Below, piece after piece: positions 9,657-19,687 of a DNA stretch of 33,899 bases (position 1 is the first letter of the stretch; every line of letters starts with the position of its first letter). The notes beneath the pieces were generated by a model. The model saw only the letters and a program-made list of their open reading frames with translations. It did not search any database and was not told where the DNA came from. The stretch covers positions 492,112 to 526,010 of the forward strand of contig ML976658.1 in assembly GCA_010015655.1 (NCBI GenBank), in the 5' to 3' direction. This DNA comes from Bimuria novae-zelandiae CBS 107.79. Its lineage: Eukaryota > Ascomycota > Dothideomycetes > Pleosporales > Didymosphaeriaceae. A program made the translations under genes and the position numbers.

Positions 9657-12600
9657 CAGCGCGTGCAGTGGTCCGTATTACGGACGGTAAGACCTGGTTA
9701 CGGTTACGTTACGTTTGTTAGTAACTACGGTACGGACGCTATAGTAGGGAGACCTCTATAGTACTAGTAGTAAGCCATAGTAATTTAATTAGGCCTTTAC
9801 GGCGTAAATACAGTCTAAAATATTATATAAATTTCCTAATTAAGAAGGAGGCGTAAATTAAGCTTCTAAGATAATATTATCTAAAGCTTTATTATTATTA
9901 TTATTAATTACTAGAGGTCCTTCCTCCTTGCTTTATATATATAAAGTAAGGTTTTTAAGGTAACTTAAAATAATATCTCTTTATAGCTAGTTCTTTTAGA
10001 GCTAACAAGCTTTAATTACTACTAGTAATAATAAATTATAATTACACGTAACTATGCGTTTAGTAGACAAGAAACGCTACTTATAGTTATAAAATATTAT
10101 TAGTATAAAAAGGTAATTTATTACTATCTTATAGAGCGTAGGATACCTTATTTAACTAATTTTTACTTACTAATAGTATAGGTTATTAAGTAACTATAAA
10201 AGACGCTTATTATAGCTAGCAAGCTATAGATTTTTAAGAAAACTATTATAATAGTTTTTTAGCTAAAAGCTTTATTTCTACTACTTACGTTACTTTATAG
10301 TAGTAAGAAGTATAAAATTTACTTATATTATATATTATTAGTAAGCGCTTAATTTATACGCTCTTAAAAGCTTATATATAGGGTTAATATTTAGGACCTT
10401 ATTATTATTTAGTAATTATTCTATAGCTAAGTAGCTAGTAAAGGCAACTTTAAGCGACTTTCTAGCCTTCTAGAGCCACTATAGGTAATAAGACTAGTGT
10501 GTTTAGAACTAGCAGAGGCGCAGGCGTGGGTGTAGAGCTATTGCTACGTAGTAGAGCGATGGCTTAGGGTTAATTGCTAGCCGTATAAAGTATGTAACGA
10601 GCTTCTCTATAGTAAAGGAGACGCCGTTCTATAGGTATTATAATTACCTGTAGTACTCGTATAAAGGCACGTCGTCCTTTAAGACCTTATAAATTTCTTA
10701 TAAATTAAATACTATCTACTAAAGACTATTAAATCTAGAGCTGCTAGCGTTACCTTTAGAAGACTTATAGTTCTTATAAAATAACTATAAGGCATTATAA
10801 ATAATAAAGACTTTATTTTAGTTATTATCTAATAGTCTATTAATATATAAATTATAATTATTATTAAGTAGAGCGTTAGGGTCGTTACATTAGTATTTTA
10901 TATAAAGTTAAATTACCTTTTAGAGCTTTAAATAACGTAGTAATATAGTATATATACTATGCTACTAGATCCTGCTATCCTTTATTAAATTAAGTATAAA
11001 AAATTATAAAGCTTATTCTTGTTAAGAGCTTGCCGTTATAAGCTTATAAAAAGGCGTTAACGTTTATAGGATACGTAGATAAAGTTAGTAAAGTTATATA
11101 GCTTATTAATAACGCCCTTTTCCTAAAATATAAAATATTATTCTAAGGGTAACGCGCGTAAAAGATTAAATTTAAATTTACTTATACTTTTACTATATAT
11201 AAAAGCTTTTATAATAAGATTTATTATATAGCTTACGCACTAAATTTAGTGCTATAGTTTAACGTAAAGCTTTTTATTAGCTAGGTTATTAATACTAATA
11301 AGGAACGTTATATTATTATTTACTATATTATTAGTAATAAAATAGTAAATTTCTAGGCAAAGTTATATTTCTAAATAATTTAATAAATAATAGAGGCTTG
11401 CGCAGCGCTTGTATAGTTATAAAAAAAAGTATAAAAAGTAATAAGTACGTTGCGTTATTTATAGGGAGAGTCTAGAAATATATAGGTTAGCAATGCAGGA
11501 TTTAGTATTCTTTTATAAAAGTTTATTAAGTCTACTTAACGCTAGCTAACTAAAGTTTAGCTAGCTTAGTAAAAATTATCTACTTACTAATAAAGTAAAT
11601 AATAACTCTAAGAAAGTCTATATTATTTAATAACGTCTAGATATTAAAGCTTATATTTATTTTACTCTATACTACGCGTAGTAACGTCTTTACTACCTTC
11701 TTTTTTTCTTCTAGCGCCTTTTTCACGTACGTAGAAAGTATATTATAGCTATTTAGTAGCCTACGTAGCAGGTTAATTTAATTTTATATTAGTAAGCCTT
11801 TACTACCTACTAACGTTGCTATTGCAAAGTTTATATTATAAAAAATTACTTAGTTAATATATAAATTTAGAAGCTTTACTTCTTACTATAATAAATAAGT
11901 AATAATTAAACGAGCGCCTACTACTTTCTTAAATAAATTTAATAACCTACTAGTAGCTAGCGGCATTAAGCCTTTATCTAGGTTAATATTATACACCTTC
12001 TATAAGTGTTTAGTAATATAAGCTATGCTAGAGTTAATATCCTAAAGGCATGCGGACGTTCTACTTTAGTAGCACTTTTATATAAAAAGAATACCTTTTT
12101 ACTAACACCGTTGTCCTATAGGTAAACAGGATCTACGCTATATCGCTAAATAAATACTACCTTTTAGCTACTTATTAACTTTAACTTATATAAAATATAG
12201 TAACTAAGCCGCGCACCTACGAGCTTTATTTTACTATATTAGATATTATTTTAATTAATATCTATCTTCTTGCTAGAATTGCAGGTAGCTAAATACTTAT
12301 AAAAAGCTTATATAAATAATAATAATAAGCGCGAGAAGCTAGCTAATACTAAAGCGCTATAAATAATAAAAGTATAATAGCGTGTTAGCGTTAATAGCTA
12401 AGAAGTCTTTTACGTTAACTAAAACGCTTATATACTTTATAAGTTAATTTTTTATAAGCTTATTATAATAGTAATAGTAATAAAGGTTAATAAGCTAATA
12501 AGATTTATATAGGAAACAGGATAGAGAAAAAGTTAAGAGTTAAGGCTCTATATTTACACGGTGTGGGTACATCCTACGCCTAAAGCAGTCCGGATCTGCC

Positions 12601-12768
12601 ACATCTAACGCTTGGACGCTCAACTCACGCCTCCTTCCTAATTAGGAAACCGTAGAGCCATACTACGGATGGTTGTAACTACGGTGAAAGTCCATTACCG
12701 TACGGACGGCCGAAAAACGCCTTCGAGCAATACCGTAGTCACCGTACTACGGACTACTGCACGCGCTG
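9657..12768. mobile_element. 3.1-kb hAT-type transposon, RIP-degraded, inserted in the Galpha-like gene
   Basis: The ends are CAGCGCGTGCAGTGGTCCGT (left) and, inverted, CAGCGCGTGCAGTAGTCCGT (right), extending to about 27 bp with two mismatches. Identical 8-bp direct repeats AATATTTA flank it (9649-9656, 12769-12776). CAG-type ends with an 8-bp duplication define hAT elements. The body is extremely AT-rich with stops in all frames. A stretch around 10565-10720 still looks coding-derived on either strand, but I cannot assign the strand of the transposase. The palindrome TTCCTAATTAGGAA sits near the right end (12635-12648), and a copy with one transition sits near the left end (9833-9846). The same palindrome occurs in the hAT element at 14699-15563. 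Confidence 0.88.
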
Positions 12769-12789
12769 AATATTTAATTATTTATAAGC

Positions 12790-13997
12790 ATAAATATATA
12801 CTTACTACACCCCGCTAGGGTAAGACACAAGATCCACACGACGACCTCTGTAGCTTGTTGACTTGAAAGAGCCGAGCAAGTTTGCAGGTCAAGATCGGCG
12901 TAAGAACTGCCGTTATTACTGCCATTGCCGAGTCGTGTAAATACACCATTTGCCGATGCCTGTTCCTTCAACACTGGAGCAGCTGCAGGAGAATCAGTTC
13001 TACTAGCGTCCTTCGTTTCGGTCCTAAAAGCGTAGTGGCTATTGTTCTTGAAATTGTACTCATAGATAGGCAAGGCATAGAAAGATATGCAAGAGATCTC
13101 CGAGAGTGTGTGCTTTGAGAAAAGCGATAGTGCCGTTGCGTGAAGTATTGAATCGGTGGTCGACGAGGTTGACTGGCGCTTGACAGGCTTGTTGTAGACC
13201 TAAGATGTTACAAGATCCATCTCCAATTGGGACAGAAAGTTAGCGCATCGTGGTGTATGCTGCTCTGGTCTGATTATCCCTGGAGCGAATGAAATGTCTT
13301 CGATGCCTTCGGTGAGAGAAGCGCCGTCGGTTTGGAGAAGAACCTCTTGCGCCAAGGACCTGAAGTCCGGATCATGTTCGAACACATCTTTGATAAGAGA
13401 GCAAAGCTTCCGATTAGACTCTTCTGCTTCTTGGGTGGATGCACTGATATGCTTCGTGAGTGCGTACCAATTGGCGGGGGGTTGAGACATACTTTTGCAG
13501 AATATCCCTCATAAGATACAAGGATAGTTTATAACTTCTGAGCTGCTTTAGTATGACCGCTATCTTTTGAGCTCGCAGGGACTATTCGTCGTGGCCAAAC
13601 GCATCCACGGGAGCTGCTTCTTCGGTACGTCTCCAACCCATGTCAATTGTTGCGGCATTGAGAATGGCTTGAAGGCCTGAGAACGTTGTTATCCAGTTAA
13701 AGTGGCCGACACATCCTTCAAGGGTATCAATGATGCGCGATGTGCCGGAGCTTTAACGATATCAGTCAGGTGGGGTTGGAGGTGGCCAAGCACTTCCAAG
13801 ATGTCGTCGATCTCTGTACGCAGACATTGGGCGCCATTGGTCTTTCCATGAGCTTTCGTGGTGGTCATCGCGGATAAATGCAGTGACAAGCTTGCTCTTG
13901 CTGTGCGGAGTCCAAGTACGGATACAGCAATAGTGAGTGGTTCTACGCTGGGTGGAACGTGGTTGATTGGGCCGCGCGAATACAACAACTGCTTCAT
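12790..13997 (-). pseudogene. N-terminal STAND-type (Helo-like) region of the split Galpha-like gene
   Basis: The minus strand reads VEPLTIAVSVLGL at about 13950 and later TEIDDILEVLGHLQPHL, the start and first helices of the fungal N-terminal domain of STAND proteins. After a frameshift near 13690 it continues TTFSGLQAILNAA and LKQLRSYKLSLYLMRDILQ; TAG 13582-13584 interrupts it. After another shift comes EAEESNRKLCSLIKDVFEHD (about 13430), a TAG at 13200-13202, then in the same frame STTDSILHATALSLFSKHTL and SEISCISFYALPIYEYNFKN. The 'S.ISVIALPIY...' block is one I associate with this class of fungal proteins upstream of a GTPase domain. The remaining ILCLTLAGCSK could be a ruined P-loop (weak). 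The frame dissolves into AT-rich DNA at the hAT insertion. Several lesions: non-functional. Its start lies only about 50 bp after the patatin stop. Confidence 0.55.
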
Positions 13998-15050
13998 CTA
14001 AGCACAGTAAGTTGAGGTCATGCTGTCGATGGCGCTATGAGGGAAGACTAGCTATTTGCTGCAACATGGGTTGACGCAAGTACTCTGCCATATGCTAGCA
14101 GCCTATCTGCCTCATCTTCCAAGTACGGCTCCGTAAAATCTTTCATGCTGTACTTTTGAGGTATCGGAGAGTTCGACCTCTCCCATGCCATGTTCGACAT
14201 TAAACCTGTGGTAAATTCCAGCAGCCGCGAGCTCTTTCTCAGACATCTTGAAACTCCGCGCTGTTGCTTCCGCGTCACTCGCCATCTTTACCATTGTTTT
14301 TACAATGTCGTGTAGCTTCGCGTTTTTCTCTATGAGCCCTTTGATGTGGACTTTCCCGGTTCCGATGCTGAGCACGCATCCAATGATCTGTGTGCTCCAG
14401 ACATTGCGCGCATCTCTCATAACCAGATTTATGGGGTTGTTGGCACGAACTGCTCCGTCAACGAAAGTTGCGGCGTTGGCCCCTCGAAAGGTAACCGGTC
14501 CAAAGTAGGGGGGAGCGGCCGATGTAGCCCTGGCGGCTTCCCAAATTGAACACTCGTAATTCTGTTGACCCACAGTGTCGGTATGCTACGATCTCAAAAG
14601 GACCTCTCGATGGGTTGTCGACCGAACCGCGGATACAAATCTATCACAATCTGTCGTCCTTACACATGACTAAACAAGTATAAAGTAAACAACTTATTCA
14701 GCGCTGCCAACGAACAGAACGTTCGATCCGAACAATCGATCCGAACGGCGTTTTCTGGTGTTTTGGATCGAACGAACGAACAGGCATGGTGGGTCGAACA
14801 GAGCTTCGAACGAACGCATTATTAGAGCCAAACGTTTGGTTGTTCGGTTGTTCGGGACTACGTTTGATCGATTTAGTATGGGGATTCTGCCTAATTGGTG
14901 GAGTATTACCTTGTTCTGCTGGCCTTGTGCCACGCGTGGCGTTGTCGTATATTGTCTTGTGCAACGTTCTTGTAGGAGAAGAAAACTCTGAGTTTTCTCG
15001 TCGACGTGCCTCCCACTGTTTCCCATCGTCAGCCGTGAGCGTATCTTGTT

Positions 15051-15407
15051 ATGGATCAATTTGTTACCCGCTCGCACTCGTCCCAGTCGACCCAGTCGAC
15101 CCAGTCAATCCGGCTGGCATTTGACAGCTATCACCATGCCGGGTCGCGTACGGCAGCTGTCATGGCGATGGCGGAGAGCTTCGAGAGCTTGGATGACTCG
15201 CCATCTGAAGTGGAGTCCGTCGCTCCTACGCATGAGTTTCCCGGCGAGCTGAAAGCGTCCGGAGCTCGTTTTCCTATTGTATGGACCCGCCTCTGGCAAG
15301 GCAAACGTCTCCTCAACCACGTCGTCAAGAAGGATGCCGGCCAAAACATCCAGCTGGTGGACGGCAGCCAGTTTCTCGACCACAACACCAACCTCCTTCC
15401 TAATTAG
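15051..15407 (+). CDS. 118-codon frame inside the nonautonomous hAT element
   Basis: Runs from ATG 15051 to TAG 15405-15407 and starts MDQFVTRSHSSQSTQSTQS. The Ser/Gln/Thr-rich start followed by FPIVWTRLWQGKRLLNHVVK has the look of a transposon protein N-terminus, perhaps a remnant of the parent hAT transposase cut short by internal deletion. No BED-type zinc finger cysteines are visible. An overlapping minus-strand frame (15105-15527) is equally long, so the coding status is doubtful. Confidence 0.3.
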   Translation: MDQFVTRSHSSQSTQSTQSIRLAFDSYHHAGSRTAAVMAMAESFESLDDSPSEVESVAPTHEFPGELKASGARFPIVWTRLWQGKRLLNHVVKKDAGQNIQLVDGSQFLDHNTNLLPN

Positions 15408-15422
15408 GAAAGTTGTATATAT

Positions 15423-15446
15423 ACGAACGTTCGGCCGAACGTTCGT
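15423..15446. repeat. 24-bp perfect palindrome of GAACGTTC units
   Basis: Two CGAACGTTCG units joined by a GC-rich centre form an uninterrupted palindrome near the right end of the 14699-15563 hAT element. It belongs to the set of subterminal CGAAC repeats and may be a transposase binding array or a cruciform-prone site. Confidence 0.7.
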
Positions 15447-16112
15447 TGTACTGTTCGAAGACGCTCCTGTTCGAGTCGTCTCGAACGTACGTACATTTGT
15501 ATGTGGGCCGAACGAACGAACAAGCACCTTGTTCGGATCCTGTTCGATTCGTTGGCAGCGCTGAACTTATTCATGACTTGCACTTTGCATTCTTGTTCTT
15601 CATCTTGCCTGAAAGGAATGTCAGAGTCGAGCGATAGCCTTCGGAGCAAATGCTTAATAGAGTTTTTCAGGTCCTTGCCGTTGAACCACATCCCTCCAGC
15701 CTCTGCGTTGATCCATTTGAGGGCGCCCTTTGACTTGAGTTTTGGGGCAAAGATCTTGTCTGCGAGCTCTTCATAGCATTTCAAGCATTCATCAATACTC
15801 AAGCGAAGGCTCCCAAGCATATTGCAATCAAACTTATGCAAAGTCAGTGATACTCGCAAAACTTCGAAATAAACAAGAAGTTCATACCCTCCTGTTGATG
15901 TCCCTCCAATCATGTCAAATATCTCCCATGGTTAAACATCCTTCCCTGCGTGCTTCTTAACCCCTTTGAAAATTTCCCTCAATATTTACAAGGTTGTAAT
16001 CCCTTTGACTCCGCCCCCGTCTGCAGCATTGTAAGCATGAATCCAATATCTCGTTGGAGGACTGATGCTGACCTAGCGATAGCAGACAAAGTGGCTTCTC
16101 GTTACCAGGCAT

Positions 16113-17136
16113 GGTCTCATAGTAGGACAAATTCGACAGAGCCAACGCAAGCTGATCGGAAAACCGATCGCGCTACAACAGATACTTATAAGGTGGTTGC
16201 AGCGCGGGTAGTGCTTACGGACGAAATTGGCGTGGCGTTGCGGCGTAGCTGCATGCATCGCCCCCACGTATCAGGCTGCAGCCTCGCGCGCTCGTGGATC
16301 AAGATCTGACCAGTGCAGATCGTCAGTGCCATGGTTTATGTCACTCTAACAGCATACAGTTGGACTCCTAAAATCCATTGATCATTGTAGGGAAGGAACC
16401 TTCAAATTTTTATATGACGAGGACTACCAAGGCAATCGCTGGTTGGCTATCCATTGAGGAGCGATCGTAGGCGATCTCAGACCCCTAATGTCATGTCACT
16501 GGGTCCTAAGGTAAAGCCCAGATCTGGACACGAAAGGGCTGTCAGCCTCAGGAATGTAAATACACCACGGCGCGCGTCACCTTCCAATGCGAAACTCCTT
16601 CGACCCAGTAGAGATACTCAAACAAATAACAATTCGTCTTTCGTTGGTGTTTTTCGAGGAATTATGGTACGGAGTGGTTCATTTGCAGAAGAGAAAAGAA
16701 TTTCTACTTCGCTGCGAGTATGTTGTACTAAAGTTCGACTACACAAGTCAAAGATGTGGTTTAATCACCCAGTAAATTTACTGCAACATTTAGCATACAG
16801 TTGCCTAACTAGCGTGGTCGCCGCACTACGGGCTCATGAAAACTAAGAAAGGAAAATAGTAGGTCTGTTATAATCGACGGCTGTAATACTTATCCTGGGG
16901 TGACACGAAGGTACGTCCAAATCACGAATGCGGACAACATGCAAAAGTTTGAACACCATCTTGTAGCCATAGAATTTAGACTCAGGTCCCTATCATTATT
17001 ATTTATAATATATCATCTCGTGCACTTGCGAAACTGTGAGGAGCCAAAGACCCATAAAAAGGTTTAGATTATAGAAGACAACATTATGGACTTGGGCAAG
17101 ACTCGAGCTTCGACGTGATTGAGGTATTAAAAGTAA
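16113..17136. other. Region without an intact gene; possible degenerate frame at about 16362-16775 (+)
   Basis: On the plus strand one frame reads GLLKSIDHCREGTFKFLYDE, then YQGNRWLAI. After three stops it continues in the same frame as MRNSFDPVEILKQITIRLSL and HLQKRKEFLLRCEYVVLKFD to a TAA at 16773-16775. The pieces look protein-like and collinear, suggesting a decayed gene, but I cannot name it. The rest (16113-16360, 16780-17090) shows nothing recognisable. Confidence 0.3.
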
Positions 17137-17310
17137 TTATTGCGCTACTATTAAGTCACCTGAAAAATCGGCAAGAGCCTTGTTACACGCCACACATATT
17201 CTATTCCTTCCAAAGTTTTTCCAACGCAATGCTCGAGATGCCATAATCAAATACTCTAACAAGCTTTTCTTAAACCCACCATTGCACATATAGACACGAC
17301 CACCATAGAC
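17093..17310. repeat. Diverged direct duplication, copy 1
   Basis: About 200 bp here match 17764-17985 in the same orientation, estimated by eye at roughly 75-80 percent identity with small indels. The best conserved core contains CGGCAAGAGCCTTG and TACACGCCACACATA. On the minus strand this copy translates as GRNRICVACNKALADF. Confidence 0.7.
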
Positions 17311-17481
17311 AACATGTATTTCAAGACGGCGCATGATGAGATAAGCCTTATACACTCCGGTAGAGTTCGCTCGCTGCATTCGAGCATTGAGGATGTCTGC
17401 TTTAGATAGGATGTATTCGGGTGAAACTATTCGTTCTACATCATCCAAGAAGCTAAAAGTTATTAACATTACCAAAGTCAT
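17137..17481 (-). pseudogene. Galpha-like fragment (helical-domain end through switch I/II) fused to unrelated sequence
   Basis: After an apparent intron acceptor (CTTTTAG at about 17456) the minus strand reads FLDDVERIVSPEYILSKADI, LNARM, TGVYKAYLIMRRLEIHVVYGGR. This parallels the Galpha stretch 'YFLDD..RI..P.YIPS..D+L.AR..TTGI....F....L...+.DVGGQR', covering switch I and the start of switch II. It then changes abruptly to a sequence (CNGGFKKSLLEY...) with no Galpha similarity, which is what the 17764-17985 duplication shares. The catalytic DVGGQ is degraded (VYGGR). This is exactly the portion missing between the two halves of the Galpha-like gene at 9.2-14 kb, so it may be a translocated piece or part of a paralogue. 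Confidence 0.5.
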
Positions 17482-18030
17482 TGCGTTTATTTACTAACTA
17501 TTTAATAGGGCTTAAAGCTAGACGTTCCTTTTTACGAATAACTAACGCGCGTTTAATATTTTTCTTCCTTTACTACTATTAACTCTTATACTACTATTCC
17601 CTGCGTCACTGCAACCTATTAACGCTTGCTGTTAGTGGGCATATACCTAAGCAATGTACTATTAACGTCTATGTAGCTATTAGTGCTCTCAGATACCAGG
17701 CTCACTAATACATTATACAAACTACCTCACGATTAGTCTCTAAGTACAAACTAGCTAGGTTTGGGCAAGATTTGAGCTCCGACATAGTTAAGGTATCAGA
17801 AGTGCGCCATTGAACTCAGATGCGCCTTAAAAATCGGCAAGAGCCTTGCTACACGCCACACATATGCCATTCCTTCCAATGCTCTTCCCCTAAAGCGATG
17901 CTCAAGATGCCATGACAAGTACCGACTACTCCAACAGTCTTATAGTAAATCCGTCATTGGACACGATCACGCCCAAAACCGGGGCGCCACTTATACCGCC
18001 ACCACCACCCAAGAGCCCCAGCGATGGCAC
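17482..18030. other. Moderately AT-rich gap containing duplication copy 2
   Basis: 17482-17640 is AT-rich, with TA-rich words like those of the degraded transposons. 17764-17985 is the second arm of the duplication. No gene is seen. Confidence 0.4.
17764..17985. repeat. Diverged direct duplication, copy 2
   Basis: Partner of 17093-17310. On the minus strand it reads GRNGICVACSKALADF followed by a stop, against GRNRICVACNKALADF in copy 1. It lacks the upstream Galpha-like portion. About 10 bp are missing near 17965 relative to copy 1. Confidence 0.65.
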
Positions 18031-19687
18031 TTAGTACATATATGTGACTACGTCACTGGGTGGAGGAGAAGCAGACTCCCGCATAGCCTCATCCAGATAG
18101 ATCTCACCCTCCGCCCGAGTCACTCTCGGCGACACCTGACGCGGAATCTCCGGCGCATTCGCCGCCTCCACGCCCTCTATCCACCCAAGCATCATCGCGT
18201 CCTTCTGCTCCTTCTCCTTCTCCTTCCCCGTCTTCGTCTCCTTCTTTATCCCCTTGCCCGTGACCTTTATCAAACAAATCCAGCGCATCATGCAGCCACG
18301 GGTAAAACTCCTTCCTCTCGCACCGTAAACACTGGTCTCGGAACCCACCCTGCTGCCGTAGCTGCGCAGCATTCTCAAGGACGCACTTCCAAACCGGATC
18401 GTTAGTGTGGTCCTGGATACAAAGCGTGGAATTCGCCTTGATGGCAATCTTCAACGCGATGCGGATGAATTCTGGCGATTGTATGGTGTTCTTGCCGTCT
18501 ACTTTGTAAATCGAATCAGAGATTTTTTCACACAGGCGCTGGCGGAGATCAGCCAGATAGTTGTCGATACCCATCGTGACGCCAACTTGGTAGCACAATA
18601 GTGCATTGAAGCGGTTCTCGAGGTTCATCGGCTCGCGGATGACGGTGCCGCGGACGGGTTGCTTGTCGGGCAACGAGTTCGGACCCGGACGGCCCCACTT
18701 TTCAGGGTCAGGACCGGACAACGTCATGAAATGTATGTTGCGGATGTAGTTGAGTACCATTTTCAGACCGTGCGGTGAGCATCCGGTGAAGATGGTCTTC
18801 TTGCACCAGCGACGGAGGCCCATGTGATTCGGCCCGTAGTAGCTGCGATTGTACACCGTGCTGACGTTCTCGAGGGCCTCCACAGGATAGGATTTGAAGA
18901 CAAGGACTGGCTCCGCGTTTTCGCACTCATTGACCCAGATGACCGTGCGGCCCTGGAATGGATGCTCCTACCTACGTTTTCGATGCCCCGCAGACAAGAG
19001 GCCGAGGTGGGTGCTATTCTGATGAAAGTCCTGACCTTCGGGAAGGGAGCGCGGCTCGGGGGGAGGTGGGAGAGGACGAGGAGGCTGCCATCGCGCGTAG
19101 TACTCCGCATCTGTCTTGAAGAAAGAGCGCGGCCTATCGTGAAAACAGCTATAGCGAAATGGAATAATGTCCTCCTCGTCCTTATCGACCTAGGATACCC
19201 ATTAGATGTATTCGCGGATCTTGGATATGTGTCTTGGGTGTGGCTGTTCTCGGGTGTAGGGCCAGGGAAAACGCCCGTCATCGGGGTAACAGATCCACCA
19301 CGAACCATCCTTCTTGGTGACATATGGCCGGTCCTCGAGCTTTTCCTCCAACTGCTCTTTCTTTGTCATCTTTTTCTTCGGTTGGGACAGGGGCGCCTTC
19401 TTCGGCGGCTCCTTCTCTTTCTGCACCTGCGACATAGCCTTGGCAATGGCTTTCGTCTTCTCCTCACGCTCGACATTGCTGGACGCGTTTTGGCCCCTAT
19501 GCACTTCTTCCAAAGACATCGAAAGAATGGCCTGTTTAAGGCTCTTCGGCAGCATGCCCATCAGACCGGCGAGATTGGAAGTGCTGTCGTTCTTGCGTGC
19601 AGCAAGCTTCTTCGCAGCCATCTGGCCCTCCTCGTCCTGGAGCTTCCGCGCCAGGATTTAATCCTCGTTCTTATCTGGCTGAGTCAT
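18031..19687 (-). pseudogene. Broken gene of unknown function with at least four in-frame stops
   Basis: One minus-strand frame runs from ATG 19687 (MTQPDKNED) to about 18280. It is interrupted by TAA 19658-19660, TAA 19202-19204, TAG 19190-19192 and TAG 18968-18970, yet the sequence between stops is clearly protein-like: KKDGSWWICYPDDGRFPWPY, IIPFRYSCFHDRPRSFFKTD, TVYNRSYYGPNHMGLRRWCK. Near 18280 the reading probably shifts to the frame ending DEAMRESASPPPSDVVTYMY with TAG at 18031-18033. Each stop could arise from CAA or CAG by one C-to-T change, the RIP type. The N-terminal third is Lys/Gln-rich (coiled coil), the middle is rich in Trp, Tyr and Cys, and the C-terminus is Lys/Glu-rich. I do not recognise the family. 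One or two stops could be sequencing errors or unrecognised introns, but four make loss of function likely. Confidence 0.65.

Larger units (their letters stand above)
14699..15563. mobile_element. 865-bp nonautonomous hAT element
   Basis: Perfect 16-bp terminal inverted repeats CAGCGCTGCCAACGAA, flanked by identical 8-bp duplications AACTTATT (14691-14698 and 15564-15571). It lies between the CK.. and FVSAVR segments of the patatin pseudogene, in what was probably an intron, because the sequence on its other side ends in an AG acceptor-like site. Both ends are packed with copies of CGAAC/GTTCG in both orientations, typical of hAT subterminal repeats. Unlike the other transposons here it is not AT-rich and shows little sign of RIP, so it is likely a younger insertion. 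Confidence 0.9.
14048..16112 (-). pseudogene. Patatin-like phospholipase pseudogene, interrupted by a hAT element
   Basis: Exon 1 (16073-16112) starts MPGNEKPLCLLSL. An intron ending CTGCAG joins it to exon 2 (15888-16020), giving LDGGGVKG, the oxyanion-hole motif, then FDMIGGTSTGG, the GxSxG nucleophile elbow. After a second intron come MLGSLRLSIDECLKCYEELA and, past the transposon, WEAARATSAAPPYFGPV and VDGAVRANNP with the catalytic Asp of the Ser-Asp dyad. Lesions: TAA at 15986-15988 and 15932-15934, a 1-bp shift after the second intron (LIA against MLG), TAG in a segment upstream of the WEAARA block, and a shift near 14150 before the terminal YLEDEADRLLAYGRVLAS. The family hydrolyses acyl chains of membrane lipids. 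In fungi such domains also occur as effectors of NLR-like proteins. No NB-ARC/NACHT domain is visible here. Confidence 0.8.

Noticed and set aside
15105..15527. 140-codon minus-strand frame in the small hAT element as a gene
   Set aside because: It consists largely of the complement of GTTCG subterminal repeats and of the plus-strand frame; no protein-like features.
16454..16846. 130-codon plus-strand frame as a gene
   Set aside because: Composition looks random; the neighbouring frame with MRNSFDPVEILKQ is more protein-like but is interrupted, so only a possible degenerate frame is noted.
18946..18976. Splicing out the TAG at 18968 with a GTAGGT...CCAG intron
   Set aside because: The intron would be only about 23 bp, far shorter than any other intron here (45 bp minimum).
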